The notes under the pieces were generated by a model. That model had not been told where the DNA came from. It saw nothing but the letters and a program-made list of their open reading frames with translations, and made no database searches. A DNA stretch of 64,000 bases. Origin: Paraconexibacter sp040581415 (GTDB lineage: Bacteria; Actinomycetota; Thermoleophilia; Solirubrobacterales; Solirubrobacteraceae). Every line of letters begins with the position of its first letter. Position 1 is the stretch's first letter. The stretch covers positions 4,216,001 through 4,280,000 of the forward strand of contig NZ_CP114014.1 of assembly GCF_040581415.1 (NCBI RefSeq), given 5' to 3'. A program made the position numbers and the translations under genes. Below, piece by piece: positions 1-7,835 of this stretch.

Positions 1-492
1 CGGCTGACCGAGGCCCTGCTGCCGTTGCTGCGGCAGTCGGCGCCGAGCGCGATCGTGAACGTCTCGTCGACCGCGGCACGGGTCACGCGCGCCGGCTCGG
101 CGGCCTACAGCGCCTCCAAAGCGGCCCTGTCGGCATGGTCGGACGGCCTGCACCTGGAGGAGAAGGAGCACGGCGTGCACGTCGGGCTCGTGCTGCCGGG
201 CTTCATCCAGACCGAGGGCTTCCCCGCGACCGAGCTGCTCGAGAGCGCCGCCACCCGCTGGCTGGTGTCCTCCCCCGAGCACGGTGCGGCCGCGATCGTG
301 AGCGCTGGCCTGGACCGGCGTGCCGAACGCTACGTTCCGCGGCCGTATGCGCTGGCCGCGATCCTCAAGATCGCGCTCCCCGCCGTTGCGCGGTTCGTGC
401 TCAGCGGCGGCCCGGCGAAGGCGATGACGACTCGCACAGGCGCGGATGCCGCCGACGCGCGCGCCGCGTCGGCCGGCGCCGCCACCGACTGA
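1..492 (+). CDS. Short-chain dehydrogenase/reductase, 5' end missing
   Basis: C-terminal 163 residues of a classical SDR; the reading frame runs in from the left edge, so the N-terminal Rossmann glycine motif lies outside the window. Visible are the catalytic Ser in IVNVSS (about residue 22 of the visible part) and the YSASK catalytic Tyr/Lys pair (residues 36-40), followed by an LPGF-x-x-T segment that normally contacts the nicotinamide. These establish an NAD(P)-dependent oxidoreductase. The substrate cannot be told. The gene is followed by a perfect hairpin and by a convergent acyl-CoA ligase. Confidence 0.85.
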   Translation, partial: RLTEALLPLLRQSAPSAIVNVSSTAARVTRAGSAAYSASKAALSAWSDGLHLEEKEHGVHVGLVLPGFIQTEGFPATELLESAATRWLVSSPEHGAAAIVSAGLDRRAERYVPRPYALAAILKIALPAVARFVLSGGPAKAMTTRTGADAADARAASAGAATD

Positions 493-508
493 ACGCCTGC
501 AAACGGCT

Positions 509-539
509 ATGTCTCACCCTGTACTCGAGGGTGAGACAT
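509..539. terminator. Bidirectional terminator hairpin
   Basis: A perfect 12-bp stem (ATGTCTCACCCT, 509-520, with its complement at 528-539) closes a 7-nt loop in the short gap between two convergent genes. There is no T-run, which is common for terminators in such GC-rich actinobacteria. Confidence 0.65.
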
Positions 540-553
540 GGTCCGCAGGCCGC

Positions 554-2053
554 CTACTTCGCCGCGGGGACCTCGATCTCGCGCTTGAGGATCTTCCCCG
601 TCGGACCCTTCGGCAGCTCGTCGACGAACCACACCAGCCGCGGGTACTTGTAGGCCGCGACCTGGTCCTTGACGAAGCCCTGGAGCTCCTCCTCGGTCGC
701 CTCGGCGCCGTCCTTCAGGGCGACCGCCGCGCCGACCTCCTCGCCGAGGTCCGGGTGCGGCATGGCGACGACCGCAGCCTCGCGGACGGCAGGGTGCTCG
801 TAGAGGACCTCCTCGATCTCGCGCGGGTAGACGTTGTACCCGCCGCGGATGATGAGGTCCTTCTTGCGGTCGACGATGAAGAAGTAGCCGTCCTCGTCGA
901 TCTTTGCCATGTCGCCGGTGAGGAACCAGCCGTCCTTCATCGTCTCGGCCGTCGCGTCCGGCCGGCCCCAGTAGCCCTTCATGACGTTGTGGCCCTTGAT
1001 GGCGATCTCGCCGACCTCACCGGCGGCCACCGGCTCGCCGCCGTCGTCGACCACGCGCATCTCGACGCCCTCGATCGGGGTCCCGATCGATCCGGCCTTG
1101 CGCTCCTTGTCGGGGTGGTTGAAGGACGCGACGGGGGACGTCTCGCTCAGGCCGTAGCCCTCGAGGATCTTGCAGTTGAACTGCTCTTCGAAGCCCTTCA
1201 TCAGCTCGACCGGCATCGACGCACCGCCCGACGCGCAGACCTTCAGCGTCGACGTGTCGAACGACCCGGCGTCCGGGTGGTTGAGCATCGCGCCGTACAT
1301 CGTCGGGACGCCCTCGAAGACGTTGACCTTGTCGCGCTGGATGATCTCCAGGGCCTTGCCCGGCTCGAAGCGCGGGATCAGGGTCAGGACGCCGCCGCCG
1401 GCCATCGTGGCGTTCAGGCCGCAGGTCTGCCCGAAGGAGTGGAACAGCGGCAGTGCGCCGAGGACGACCGCGTCGCTGCCGACGCCGAACAGGCCGACCG
1501 CCGCCAGCGCGTTGCGGCGCATGTTGTCGTGGGTCAGCTCGGCGCCCTTGGGGGTCCCGGTGGTGCCGGACGTGTAGAGGATCACCGCGGTGTCGTCGCC
1601 GGCGCGCTCGACCGGGGTCGCCGCCTCGGCCGGGAACGACGCGACCAGCTCACGGAAGCCCGCGGGGTCGACGACGATGCACTCGGCGCCGGCCTCCTCC
1701 GCCCCGGTCTGCGCGGCCTCGGCGAAGTCGGCCCACGCGAAGACCGCCTTGGCCCCCGGGTCCTTGAGGTAGAACGCGGTCTCGCGCCCCTTCAGCAGCA
1801 CGTTCATCGGGACGACGACGCCGCCAGCGCGCAGGATGCCGTAGTAGGCGATCGCGAAGTGCGGGACGTTGGGCAGCATCACGCCGACGCGATCGCCGGG
1901 CCCGATGCCCTTTGCCGAGAGCATCCCGGCGACGTGCTGCGTCGCGACGTCGAGCTCCGCGTACGTCATGACGAAGTCGTCCAGCTGCAGCGCCGGATGG
2001 TCCGGGTCGCGCGCAGCGGAGTCGACGAGGAACGTGGCCAGCGAGTCGCTCAT
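554..2053 (-). CDS. Long-chain fatty-acid--CoA ligase (AMP-binding, class I)
   Basis: Activates a carboxylic acid to acyl-AMP and then acyl-CoA, most likely a medium- or long-chain fatty acid. The 499-residue length is normal for bacterial FadD-like ligases. Seen: the P-loop TSGTTGTPKG (161-170), the GYGLSE adenine-binding motif (about 299-304), the GWFLTGD motif and the hinge region ending in DRKKDLIIRGGYN, and the C-terminal catalytic Lys in GPTGKILKRE. ATG start. It lies 11 bp downstream of a small SCP2-like protein gene on the same strand, suggesting a lipid-related two-gene operon. Acyl chain specificity is not readable from the sequence. Confidence 0.93.
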   Translation of the reverse strand: MSDSLATFLVDSAARDPDHPALQLDDFVMTYAELDVATQHVAGMLSAKGIGPGDRVGVMLPNVPHFAIAYYGILRAGGVVVPMNVLLKGRETAFYLKDPGAKAVFAWADFAEAAQTGAEEAGAECIVVDPAGFRELVASFPAEAATPVERAGDDTAVILYTSGTTGTPKGAELTHDNMRRNALAAVGLFGVGSDAVVLGALPLFHSFGQTCGLNATMAGGGVLTLIPRFEPGKALEIIQRDKVNVFEGVPTMYGAMLNHPDAGSFDTSTLKVCASGGASMPVELMKGFEEQFNCKILEGYGLSETSPVASFNHPDKERKAGSIGTPIEGVEMRVVDDGGEPVAAGEVGEIAIKGHNVMKGYWGRPDATAETMKDGWFLTGDMAKIDEDGYFFIVDRKKDLIIRGGYNVYPREIEEVLYEHPAVREAAVVAMPHPDLGEEVGAAVALKDGAEATEEELQGFVKDQVAAYKYPRLVWFVDELPKGPTGKILKREIEVPAAK

Positions 2054-2064
2054 TGGAACCGACC

Positions 2065-2580
2065 CTACCCCAGCTGGTCGGTCACCTCACCCGCAGTCCG
2101 CTGCTCGCGCTCGCGGCGCGCGCGGCGCGTGTCGGCCGACGCAGCGCTGTCGACCGCGAGCAGCATCAGGACCTTGCGGGCGAGGCCGAGCGCCCCGATG
2201 AAGTCCACCCGGCCGTCTGCCAGCCGGGCGAGCGCCGCACGGCCCCGTCGGGACGTCGGCTTCGGCAGGCCGCCGGCGAGCGGCGACGCGATCAGGGCGT
2301 TGACGTCGCCGAGACGGCCGACGATCTCCAGGTCGTGCGCGCGGTCTTCGAGGTCCCGGGCGTCCTCGACGTGGATCTCGTCCCCGCGGAAGTCGATCCG
2401 CACCGCGGAGTAGTCGTCCGCGAAGCGCAGCACGACGCTGCCGCGGAGCTCCGCGGCCAGCGCCGGGCGCAGCAGCGCGCCGTGCCGGACCAGGACGTAG
2501 ACGCTGGCGGCGATCGACTCGTCGGCAAGCACGCCCAGGTGGACGGCCGGCGGCAGCAGGACCTCTTCAGGCGCGGACAT
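2065..2580 (-). CDS. Hypothetical protein, possibly SCP2-like lipid-binding
   Basis: A 171-residue cytosolic protein starting at ATG 2580 (MSAPEEV). The central part, GSVVLRFADDYSAVRIDF followed by GDEIHVED, alternates like the beta-strand core of SCP2 sterol-carrier domains, and the following D-x-x-IVG segment also fits. I infer a lipid- or acyl-CoA-binding protein working with the acyl-CoA ligase encoded 11 bp downstream. The C-terminus is an Arg-rich helix. It is divergent from the ArfB-like gene, with an inverted repeat in between. The family call is tentative. Confidence 0.6.
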   Translation of the reverse strand: MSAPEEVLLPPAVHLGVLADESIAASVYVLVRHGALLRPALAAELRGSVVLRFADDYSAVRIDFRGDEIHVEDARDLEDRAHDLEIVGRLGDVNALIASPLAGGLPKPTSRRGRAALARLADGRVDFIGALGLARKVLMLLAVDSAASADTRRARREREQRTAGEVTDQLG

Positions 2581-2610
2581 CCGCCAGATGCTGGCCGATC
2601 GCCGGCTCGC

Positions 2611-2634
2611 GTCGTGTGAGCCGGCGCACACGAC
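2611..2634. promoter_or_regulatory. Perfect inverted repeat in a divergent promoter region (possible operator)
   Basis: GTCGTGTG and its exact complement CACACGAC flank an 8-bp spacer, in the 73-bp gap between divergent starts at 2580 and 2654. The 16-bp centre-to-centre spacing of the half-sites is typical of a dimeric repressor site. The regulator is unknown. Confidence 0.4.
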
Positions 2635-2653
2635 CTGCCACCATGCCCGGGCG

Positions 2654-3067
2654 ATGGACGACGCGCTGCACCCCACCCCGAACGTCGCGATCCCGCTCAC
2701 CGAGGTCGCGCTCCGGACCACCCGTTCCTCGGGACCCGGTGGCCAGCACGCGAACGTCACCGACTCCCGCGTCGAGGCCAGCTTCGACGTCGCGGCGTCG
2801 GGCGCGCTGAGCGACGCCCAGAAGGCACGGGTCGTCGCGCGGGTCGGGCCCGTGGTGCGAGCGGTCGCCCAGGACGCGCGCTCGCAGCTGCGCAACCGGG
2901 AGCTGGCGCTGGAGCGGCTGGAGGGAAAACTGCGGCAGGCGCTGCACGTCGACCGTCCCCGCCGCGCCACGAAGCCGTCGCGCGGGGCGAAGCAGCGCCG
3001 CCTGGACGCCAAGAAGCAGCTCGGCCAGCGCAAGGCGGGCCGGCAGCGCCCGCGCTTCGACGACTGA
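2654..3067 (+). CDS. arfB: Alternative ribosome-rescue peptidyl-tRNA hydrolase (ArfB/YaeJ-like)
   Basis: 137 residues, the usual size of ArfB (about 140). The release-factor catalytic GGQ sits at residues 29-31 inside SSGPGGQHAN. There is no codon-recognition domain, and the C-terminal 45 residues are Arg/Lys-rich, matching the tail that ArfB inserts into the empty mRNA channel of stalled ribosomes. The expected role is hydrolysis of peptidyl-tRNA on non-stop ribosomes. I chose ATG 2654 over an in-frame upstream start at 2588 because homologous folds begin shortly before the I-P-L-x-E-V strand, and because the upstream start would overlap the divergent promoter. Confidence 0.88.
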   Translation: MDDALHPTPNVAIPLTEVALRTTRSSGPGGQHANVTDSRVEASFDVAASGALSDAQKARVVARVGPVVRAVAQDARSQLRNRELALERLEGKLRQALHVDRPRRATKPSRGAKQRRLDAKKQLGQRKAGRQRPRFDD

Positions 3068-3091
3068 CGGACGCGCCGTAGTCTCCGCCGC

Positions 3092-4141
3092 ATGCGCCTG
3101 AGCCTGCGGCCCGACAGCGTTCCGGAGGCGGTCGGCCTGGCCACGGGGCTCGTCCCGGAGCCGATCTTCGACAGCTACGTCGCGCTCATGCAGGCGCGGA
3201 CGCTGATGGTGGCCTGGAAGGTCGGCGTGTTCGACGCGCTGGCGGACGGCCCCGCGGGCGTCGGCGAGCTCGCGCGGCGCCTGGACGTGACCGCCGACGG
3301 CCTCGGCGTCGTCCTCCCCGCGCTGCACGCGCTCGGCTACCTCGCGGCGGACGGCGACCGGTTCCGCCTGTCCGCGAAGGGCCGGCGGACGCTCACCGCC
3401 GGCGGGCGGAGCGCGGTCACCGACTGGATGGCCTTCACCCACGACATGTGGGACGCGTTCGACGGGCTGGAGGCGGTGCTGCGCGGCGGGCCGATCCAGC
3501 AGATCCACGCCTTCGACGCCGAGGACCCGTACTGGGGGCGGTACATGCGCGGGCTGCTGCAGATCTCCCGGGTCAGCGCGGCCGACGTCGCCCGCGCGAT
3601 CGGGGCGCCGCGCCGCGCGCGCACGCTCCTGGACGTCGCCGGCGGGCACGGCGGGTACTCGATGGCGCTGTGCCGCCGCCACCGCCGGCTGCGCGCGACC
3701 ATCGTCGAGCTCGAGGGAGCGGCGCGGATCGGACGGACGATCGTGGCCGAGGCCGGCTTTGCGAACCGGGTCGAGCACGTGGTCGCCGACCTCCACGCTG
3801 ATGACCTGCCGCGCCCGGTCGCCGGCTACGACATCGCCCTGGCGGCGAACATCCTGCACCACCTGTCCCGCGCCGAGGCGGTCGCGCTGCTGCGCCGGGT
3901 CCGGACCGCCATGGCGCCGGGCGGGCGGGTGGCGGTCTTCGAGCAGGAGCGCCCGGCCGACGGTGAAGCGGGCACCCAGATCGGCACGCTCACCGGCGTG
4001 CTGTTCCACATCACGAGCGGCGCCCGGACGTGCACCGCCGGCGAGCTCACGGGCATGCTCGTCGACGCCGGCCTGCACGAGGTCCGGGTGAAGCGACTCG
4101 TCCGCGCGCCGGGACAGGTCCTGGTCCTGGGCCGCGCCTGA
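3092..4141 (+). CDS. SAM-dependent O-methyltransferase with winged-helix dimerisation domain
   Basis: 349 residues with the architecture of plant/actinobacterial small-molecule O-methyltransferases: an N-terminal winged-helix dimerisation region (about 28-100, with GVFDAL and LARRLDV), then a Rossmann SAM-binding domain opening with LLDVAGGHGGYSMAL (179-193). Later segments include NILHHLSRAEAVALLRRV and PGGRVAVFEQE, normal for this family. Substrates are usually phenols, polyketides or quinone-like compounds, and none can be assigned here. It is transcribed alone and no biosynthetic neighbours are present. Confidence 0.85.
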   Translation: MRLSLRPDSVPEAVGLATGLVPEPIFDSYVALMQARTLMVAWKVGVFDALADGPAGVGELARRLDVTADGLGVVLPALHALGYLAADGDRFRLSAKGRRTLTAGGRSAVTDWMAFTHDMWDAFDGLEAVLRGGPIQQIHAFDAEDPYWGRYMRGLLQISRVSAADVARAIGAPRRARTLLDVAGGHGGYSMALCRRHRRLRATIVELEGAARIGRTIVAEAGFANRVEHVVADLHADDLPRPVAGYDIALAANILHHLSRAEAVALLRRVRTAMAPGGRVAVFEQERPADGEAGTQIGTLTGVLFHITSGARTCTAGELTGMLVDAGLHEVRVKRLVRAPGQVLVLGRA

Positions 4142-4237
4142 CCACGCCCGACGCAGCCGCGGCGTGTGGTCAGAAGTGCCGTCGATGTGACCCTTGCGCA
4201 ACACGCCCGGTGGCCGGCGGCGTTACGGTCGTCGGTC

Positions 4238-5296
4238 ATGTCCCGGCCGATCACCGTCCGCACCCTGGTCCAGGGCGAGCAGCCGCCCGAGCAGACCGCC
4301 GCCACGCTCATCGCGTTCCTCGGGGTGGCCACCCGCTCGCTGGACCTGGCGCTCTACGACGTCCGCCTGCCGGGCGCCGTGGGTGACGCGGTCGCCGGTG
4401 CGCTCCGGGCCGCGAAGGACCGCGGCGTCGTCGTCCGCATCGCCTACAACGGCGACGACGAGCCCCCGACGCGGCGCTTCCCGCCGCCCCCGTCGACCGC
4501 CCCCGCGATCCTCGAGCAGCTGGGCCTGCCGCTGAAGGCGATCCCGGGGGAGCCCGACCTCATGCACCACAAGTACGTCGTCCGCGACCGGGAGGCGGTG
4601 TGGACGGGGTCGACGAACTGGACGCTCGACTCCTGGACGCTGCAGGAGAACGCGATCGTGACCATCCAGTCCGGCCAGGTCGCCGAGGCGTTCGGCCGCA
4701 ACTTCGACGAGCTGTGGGCGAGCGAGCGCGTGCAGGGCTCAGGGGCGTTCGACGTCCCGCCGGTCGACGTCGGCGGTGCTGCGGTGCGTGCGTGGTTCTG
4801 CCCCGGCCGCGGCGAGGCGCTGAGCCACCGGATCGCGAAGGCGATCGGGAGTGCGCGCACGCGGGTGCGGATCGCGTCACCCGTCCTGACCGCCGGCCCG
4901 ATCCTGGGGACGCTCGCCGAGGTCGTCGCCGAGGAGCGCGTCGACATCGCCGGCGTCTGCGACGCCACGCAGATCCTGCAGGTGTTCCAGCAGTGGCGGC
5001 AGAACCCCGCGTCCGCCTGGAAGGCGCCGCTGCTCGAGCGCGTGCTGGCGGGCGCGCACTTCACCGGCAAGCCGTCGGCGCCGTACGGGCGCGGGTCGGT
5101 CCACGACTACATGCACGCCAAGGTGACCGTCGCCGACGACACGGCGTTCATCGGGTCCTTCAACCTCAGCCGCTCCGGGGAACTGAACGCCGAGAACGTG
5201 GTCGAGATCCGCGACGCGGCCATCGCGACGCAGCTGGCGACCTTCGTCGACGCGCTCCGGGCGCGCTACCCCTCGCCGGTGCTCGTCCCCCACTGA
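4238..5296 (+). CDS. Phospholipase D-like (HKD) phosphodiesterase superfamily protein
   Basis: 352 residues with two complete HxK(x4)D motifs, at H110-K112-D117 (followed by GSTNW) and H293-K295-D300 (followed by GSFNLS), so both halves of the PLD active site are intact. There is no signal peptide or membrane segment, so it is probably cytosolic. The superfamily covers phospholipases, nucleases and cardiolipin synthases. The absence of membrane helices argues against cardiolipin synthase, leaving a nuclease or lipase-like phosphodiesterase. ATG 4238 was chosen over an upstream in-frame GTG because the first strand follows directly. Its 3' end overlaps the convergent LOG-family gene by 31 bp. 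Confidence 0.85.
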   Translation: MSRPITVRTLVQGEQPPEQTAATLIAFLGVATRSLDLALYDVRLPGAVGDAVAGALRAAKDRGVVVRIAYNGDDEPPTRRFPPPPSTAPAILEQLGLPLKAIPGEPDLMHHKYVVRDREAVWTGSTNWTLDSWTLQENAIVTIQSGQVAEAFGRNFDELWASERVQGSGAFDVPPVDVGGAAVRAWFCPGRGEALSHRIAKAIGSARTRVRIASPVLTAGPILGTLAEVVAEERVDIAGVCDATQILQVFQQWRQNPASAWKAPLLERVLAGAHFTGKPSAPYGRGSVHDYMHAKVTVADDTAFIGSFNLSRSGELNAENVVEIRDAAIATQLATFVDALRARYPSPVLVPH

Positions 5297-6003
5297 AGCC
5301 CCATCGCGCGCTCGCAGATGGCGACGACCTCCTCCGCGTCGTCGGTGACGTGGAGCAGCTCGAGGTCCTTGGCGGCGATCAGCCCACGGGTCAGGAGCTG
5401 GTCGCGGATCCAGTCGAAGAGCCCGCTCCAGTAGGCGCTGTCGACGAAGATCACGGGGAAGTGGGCGACCTTGCCGGTCTGGATCAGGGTCAGGGACTCG
5501 AACAGCTCGTCGAGCGTCCCGAAACCGCCCGGGAAAACGACGAACGCACCCGCGTACCGGACGAACATGATCTTCCGCGTGAAGAAGTAGTGGAACAGCA
5601 GCGCGTCGTCCTGGTACGGATTGCCGCCCTGCTCGAACGGCAGCTCGATGTTGAGGCCGATCGACCGCGCGCCCGCCTCCTGGGCGCCGCGGTTGCCGGC
5701 CTCCATGATGCCGGGCCCACCGCCGGTGATGACGCTGAAGCCGGACTCGCCGAGGCGCCGGGCGACCTCGCGCGCGTGCTCGTAGATCGGATCGCCCGCA
5801 GGGATCCGGGCCGAGCCGAAGATCGAGACCGCGCGGGTGGTGCCGCGCAGGCGGTCGAAGCCCATCGTGATCTCGGCGGCCATGCGCTCCACGCGCTGGT
5901 CGTCGGTGTACTGCCCCTCGACGGTCGGCAGCTCGGCGGCGAGCAGCTCCTCGTCGGGGGTGCGGGCCCTGTGGGCGATGGGGTCGTGCGGGCGCTCCGT
6001 CAT
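5266..6003 (-). CDS. LOG family protein (TIGR00730-type nucleotide phosphoribohydrolase)
   Basis: 245 residues. GGGPGIMEAGNRGA (94-107) and PGGFGTLDELFE (158-169) are the two signature motifs of the Lonely-Guy/YgdH family, whose members cleave nucleoside 5'-monophosphates at the N-glycosidic bond. The 50-residue N-terminal extension and the FFTRKIMFVRYAG segment fit the larger bacterial subgroup. It was once annotated as lysine decarboxylase in many genomes, but no PLP site exists. The 3' end overlaps the convergent PLD-like gene, so the two transcripts are antisense over 31 bp. Confidence 0.88.
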   Translation of the reverse strand: MTERPHDPIAHRARTPDEELLAAELPTVEGQYTDDQRVERMAAEITMGFDRLRGTTRAVSIFGSARIPAGDPIYEHAREVARRLGESGFSVITGGGPGIMEAGNRGAQEAGARSIGLNIELPFEQGGNPYQDDALLFHYFFTRKIMFVRYAGAFVVFPGGFGTLDELFESLTLIQTGKVAHFPVIFVDSAYWSGLFDWIRDQLLTRGLIAAKDLELLHVTDDAEEVVAICERAMGLQWGTSTGEG

Positions 6004-6042
6004 CTCAGGCGAGGCTACCGCCCGGAACCGGCGGGCAGGTGA

Positions 6043-6459
6043 TCAGGCGGTGGTGCCCGGCGCCGAACGGCGCGCGAGCTCGGCATCGGCGCGGGCCTTC
6101 CGCGCCTTCGGGACGGCCTTGCTGATCGTGATGCGGTTGCGCGCCACGAGGCCGTACCCGCCGCGGACGAGCCACGGGAGCAGCTTCGCGATCAGGCCGA
6201 ACGGCGCGGCCCCGGGCAGGACCCCGCTGACGACGCTGACGGCGTCCCCACCGGAGCGGATCGACCCGTCCGGCGCGACGACGTGCGCGGTCTTCAGACG
6301 ATCGGCCGGAGCGATCGGGGCCAGGAGCTCCTGACCGCGAGGCGACTGGATGGCGACGGGCTCAAGGCCGCGCCGCCCCCTGTTGTCCCACGCGAGGATC
6401 TGCACGACGGTCCAGCGGCAGAAGCCGCAGTCCGCGTCGTACAGAAGCTGATGCGTCAG
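6043..6459 (-). CDS. DCC-family thiol-disulfide oxidoreductase-like protein (DUF393)
   Basis: About 138 residues. LLYDADCGFCRWTV near the N-terminus is the DxDCxxC signature (DCC) of this thioredoxin-like family. The remainder (HVVAPDGSIRSGGDAV, then a hydrophobic GLIAKLLPWL) also fits. The family is probably redox-active; no substrate is known. The start is unclear: no ATG, GTG or TTG lies between the stop of the upstream NlpC/P60 gene (TGA 6458-6456) and the DCC motif in this frame. I place the start at a CTG (6459) that overlaps that stop; a much longer start inside the upstream gene is less likely. Translational coupling is implied. Confidence 0.75.
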   Translation of the reverse strand: MTHQLLYDADCGFCRWTVVQILAWDNRGRRGLEPVAIQSPRGQELLAPIAPADRLKTAHVVAPDGSIRSGGDAVSVVSGVLPGAAPFGLIAKLLPWLVRGGYGLVARNRITISKAVPKARKARADAELARRSAPGTTA

Positions 6460-7556
6460 AGACCCACCGGATGCGAGACGCCGTAGCCCTTGGTGGGCCG
6501 ACTGCTCTTGTGCCAGCGGCTGCCGTCTTCCTTCGCACCCGAGGTGTCGAAGCGCAGGCCGGCGACGACCATGTAGACGTGGCCGGCGTTGCCGTAGATC
6601 GTGACCCACTGGCCCGGGCCCTTCTCGCCCCAGGACGGGAAGTCGCCGGACACGAGCGGGGCGTCGAGCAGGTCGGCGCCGTGGAGGGCGTAGCTGACGC
6701 TGCCGGAGCAGTCGTAGCCCTTGTCCTCCCACTTGCCGTGCCCGCCGCCGTAGATGTACGGCGTCTTCGCGATCTTGTTGCCCGCGGCGATGATCTGCTT
6801 CACGGCATCCGGGGCGGACGCCGGGGCGATGGCCAGGCCGTCGGGGCCGACGGTCGCGCGGTCACCGGGACCGAGCTTCAGCGGCTGGGCCGCTGCGGTC
6901 GCGTCCGAACCGGCGGACGCCTGGCCGCGGAGGACCTCGATGTCCGGGGCGTCGACCACGCCGTCCTGCGGAAGCTTGTTGGCCTTCTCGAACTTCTTGA
7001 CGGCCGTCGTGGTGCCCTTGCCGAACTCGCCGTCCACCGAGACCTTGAAGCCCGCGCGGTTGAGGAAGTCCTGCAGCACCTTGATGTCGTGGCCGCTCAT
7101 GCCGGGGCGGACCGGGATGCGGTCGCCGAGGCTCTTCGTGCTGCCCGACGTCGTGCTGAAACCGCCGCCGTCGTACTGCGCCTTGCTGCCACCGGCCGCG
7201 GAGCGACGCAGGGCGTCGATCGTCTTGGGGCCGACGGTGCCGCTCTTGTCGAGCATCGCGATGCCCTGGAAGCGCTGGACGGCCTTCTTGGTGCCGGCGC
7301 CGAACGTGCCGTCGACGGTGGTCTTGATGCCGACCTGGACGAGCAGCTGCTGGAGCTCCTTGACGTCCTTGCCCTTGTCCCCCATCCGCAGCGAGCGGTC
7401 GCCGAGCTTGTTCGCCGCGAGGGCGGGAGCGGCGGGGAGCAGCGCCGGCCCGGCGAAGGAGCCGAGGACGAGCGCGCAGATCAGGTGCGTAAGACGACGA
7501 CGTGAGGCGGGTTGCGACTTGGTGACGCGGGTACGGCGATAACGACGATGCAGCAC
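6456..7556 (-). CDS. Secreted NlpC/P60-like peptidoglycan hydrolase with two peptidoglycan-binding domains
   Basis: 366 residues. A basic N-terminus and hydrophobic segment (about 23-48, ending ALA) form a signal peptide. Two PG_binding_1 repeats follow (about 50-117 and 143-210), each beginning LGDR and containing an LQ-x-x-L helix and an F-x-x-x-T-x-x-A-V motif. The C-terminal domain (about 250-366) has the NlpC/P60 Cys in YDCSGSVSYAL (C283) and a catalytic His in GNAGHVYMV (H326). It should cleave peptide stems in the cell wall. A c-di-AMP riboswitch precedes it, as is known for wall hydrolases of actinobacteria, so expression should fall when c-di-AMP rises. The DCC-family gene follows with overlap. 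Confidence 0.9.
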   Translation of the reverse strand: MLHRRYRRTRVTKSQPASRRRLTHLICALVLGSFAGPALLPAAPALAANKLGDRSLRMGDKGKDVKELQQLLVQVGIKTTVDGTFGAGTKKAVQRFQGIAMLDKSGTVGPKTIDALRRSAAGGSKAQYDGGGFSTTSGSTKSLGDRIPVRPGMSGHDIKVLQDFLNRAGFKVSVDGEFGKGTTTAVKKFEKANKLPQDGVVDAPDIEVLRGQASAGSDATAAAQPLKLGPGDRATVGPDGLAIAPASAPDAVKQIIAAGNKIAKTPYIYGGGHGKWEDKGYDCSGSVSYALHGADLLDAPLVSGDFPSWGEKGPGQWVTIYGNAGHVYMVVAGLRFDTSGAKEDGSRWHKSSRPTKGYGVSHPVGL

Positions 7557-7562
7557 GGGGAT

Positions 7563-7730
7563 GAGACCTCGCTCTTTCGGGTGCCTACGGGGTTAGCTGA
7601 CGGACTCGGGCTGAAAGAGCTGCCCTACGCCACGGTGAAGTGACGATTCGCCCCATGGCCGCACCTGGAAGAGCATGCGACCGACTGGTTCCCCCGATCT
7701 CACGCAGGCGGGCTGCGATCGACTCGGCTT
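7563..7730 (-). promoter_or_regulatory. Cyclic di-AMP riboswitch (ydaO-yuaA type)
   Basis: The leader of the NlpC/P60 gene, read on the minus strand, carries the conserved blocks of the ydaO element in order: GATCGGGGGAACC (around 7700-7688), a GGGGCGAATCG segment (7654-7644), and a GAGTCCGTCAGCTAACC stretch continuing into CCGTAGGC (7607-7583), followed by GAAAGAGCGAGGTC before the gene. These blocks and the position before a peptidoglycan hydrolase gene match the known genetic-OFF c-di-AMP riboswitch class. The 5' and 3' limits are approximate because the closing helix was judged by eye. Confidence 0.88.
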
Positions 7731-7800
7731 GTGCAATGACGACGCGCGGAAGGCTACAGAAGACCGCGCGGATATGCCACGAGGTTTCCCGAAGTCGCCT

Positions 7801-7823
7801 GCAAGCCCCGTTTCAAGGCTTGC
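7801..7823 (-). terminator. Hairpin downstream of the M20 peptidase
   Basis: GCAAGCC and GGCTTGC form a 7-bp stem around a 9-nt loop, 13 bp beyond the stop of the M20 peptidase gene and before the riboswitch leader begins. It would separate the two minus-strand transcription units. It has no T-run. Confidence 0.4.
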
Positions 7824-7835
7824 GCGCAGGTGTGC

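Noticed and set aside
446..2413. Long Arg/Asp/Leu-rich plus-strand frame of 655 codons
   Set aside because: It runs antisense through the acyl-CoA ligase gene. Its protein has no family motifs and the composition is that of a shadow of high-GC coding DNA.
2567..4204. Minus-strand frame of 545 codons
   Set aside because: Lies opposite the ArfB and methyltransferase genes, with no recognisable domain; third-position GC bias on the plus strand is the real one.
4238..5296. Cardiolipin synthase
   Set aside because: Both HKD motifs are present but the N-terminal membrane helices of Cls are missing.
5266..6003. Lysine decarboxylase (an old label for this family)
   Set aside because: The motifs are those of LOG phosphoribohydrolases and there is no PLP lysine.
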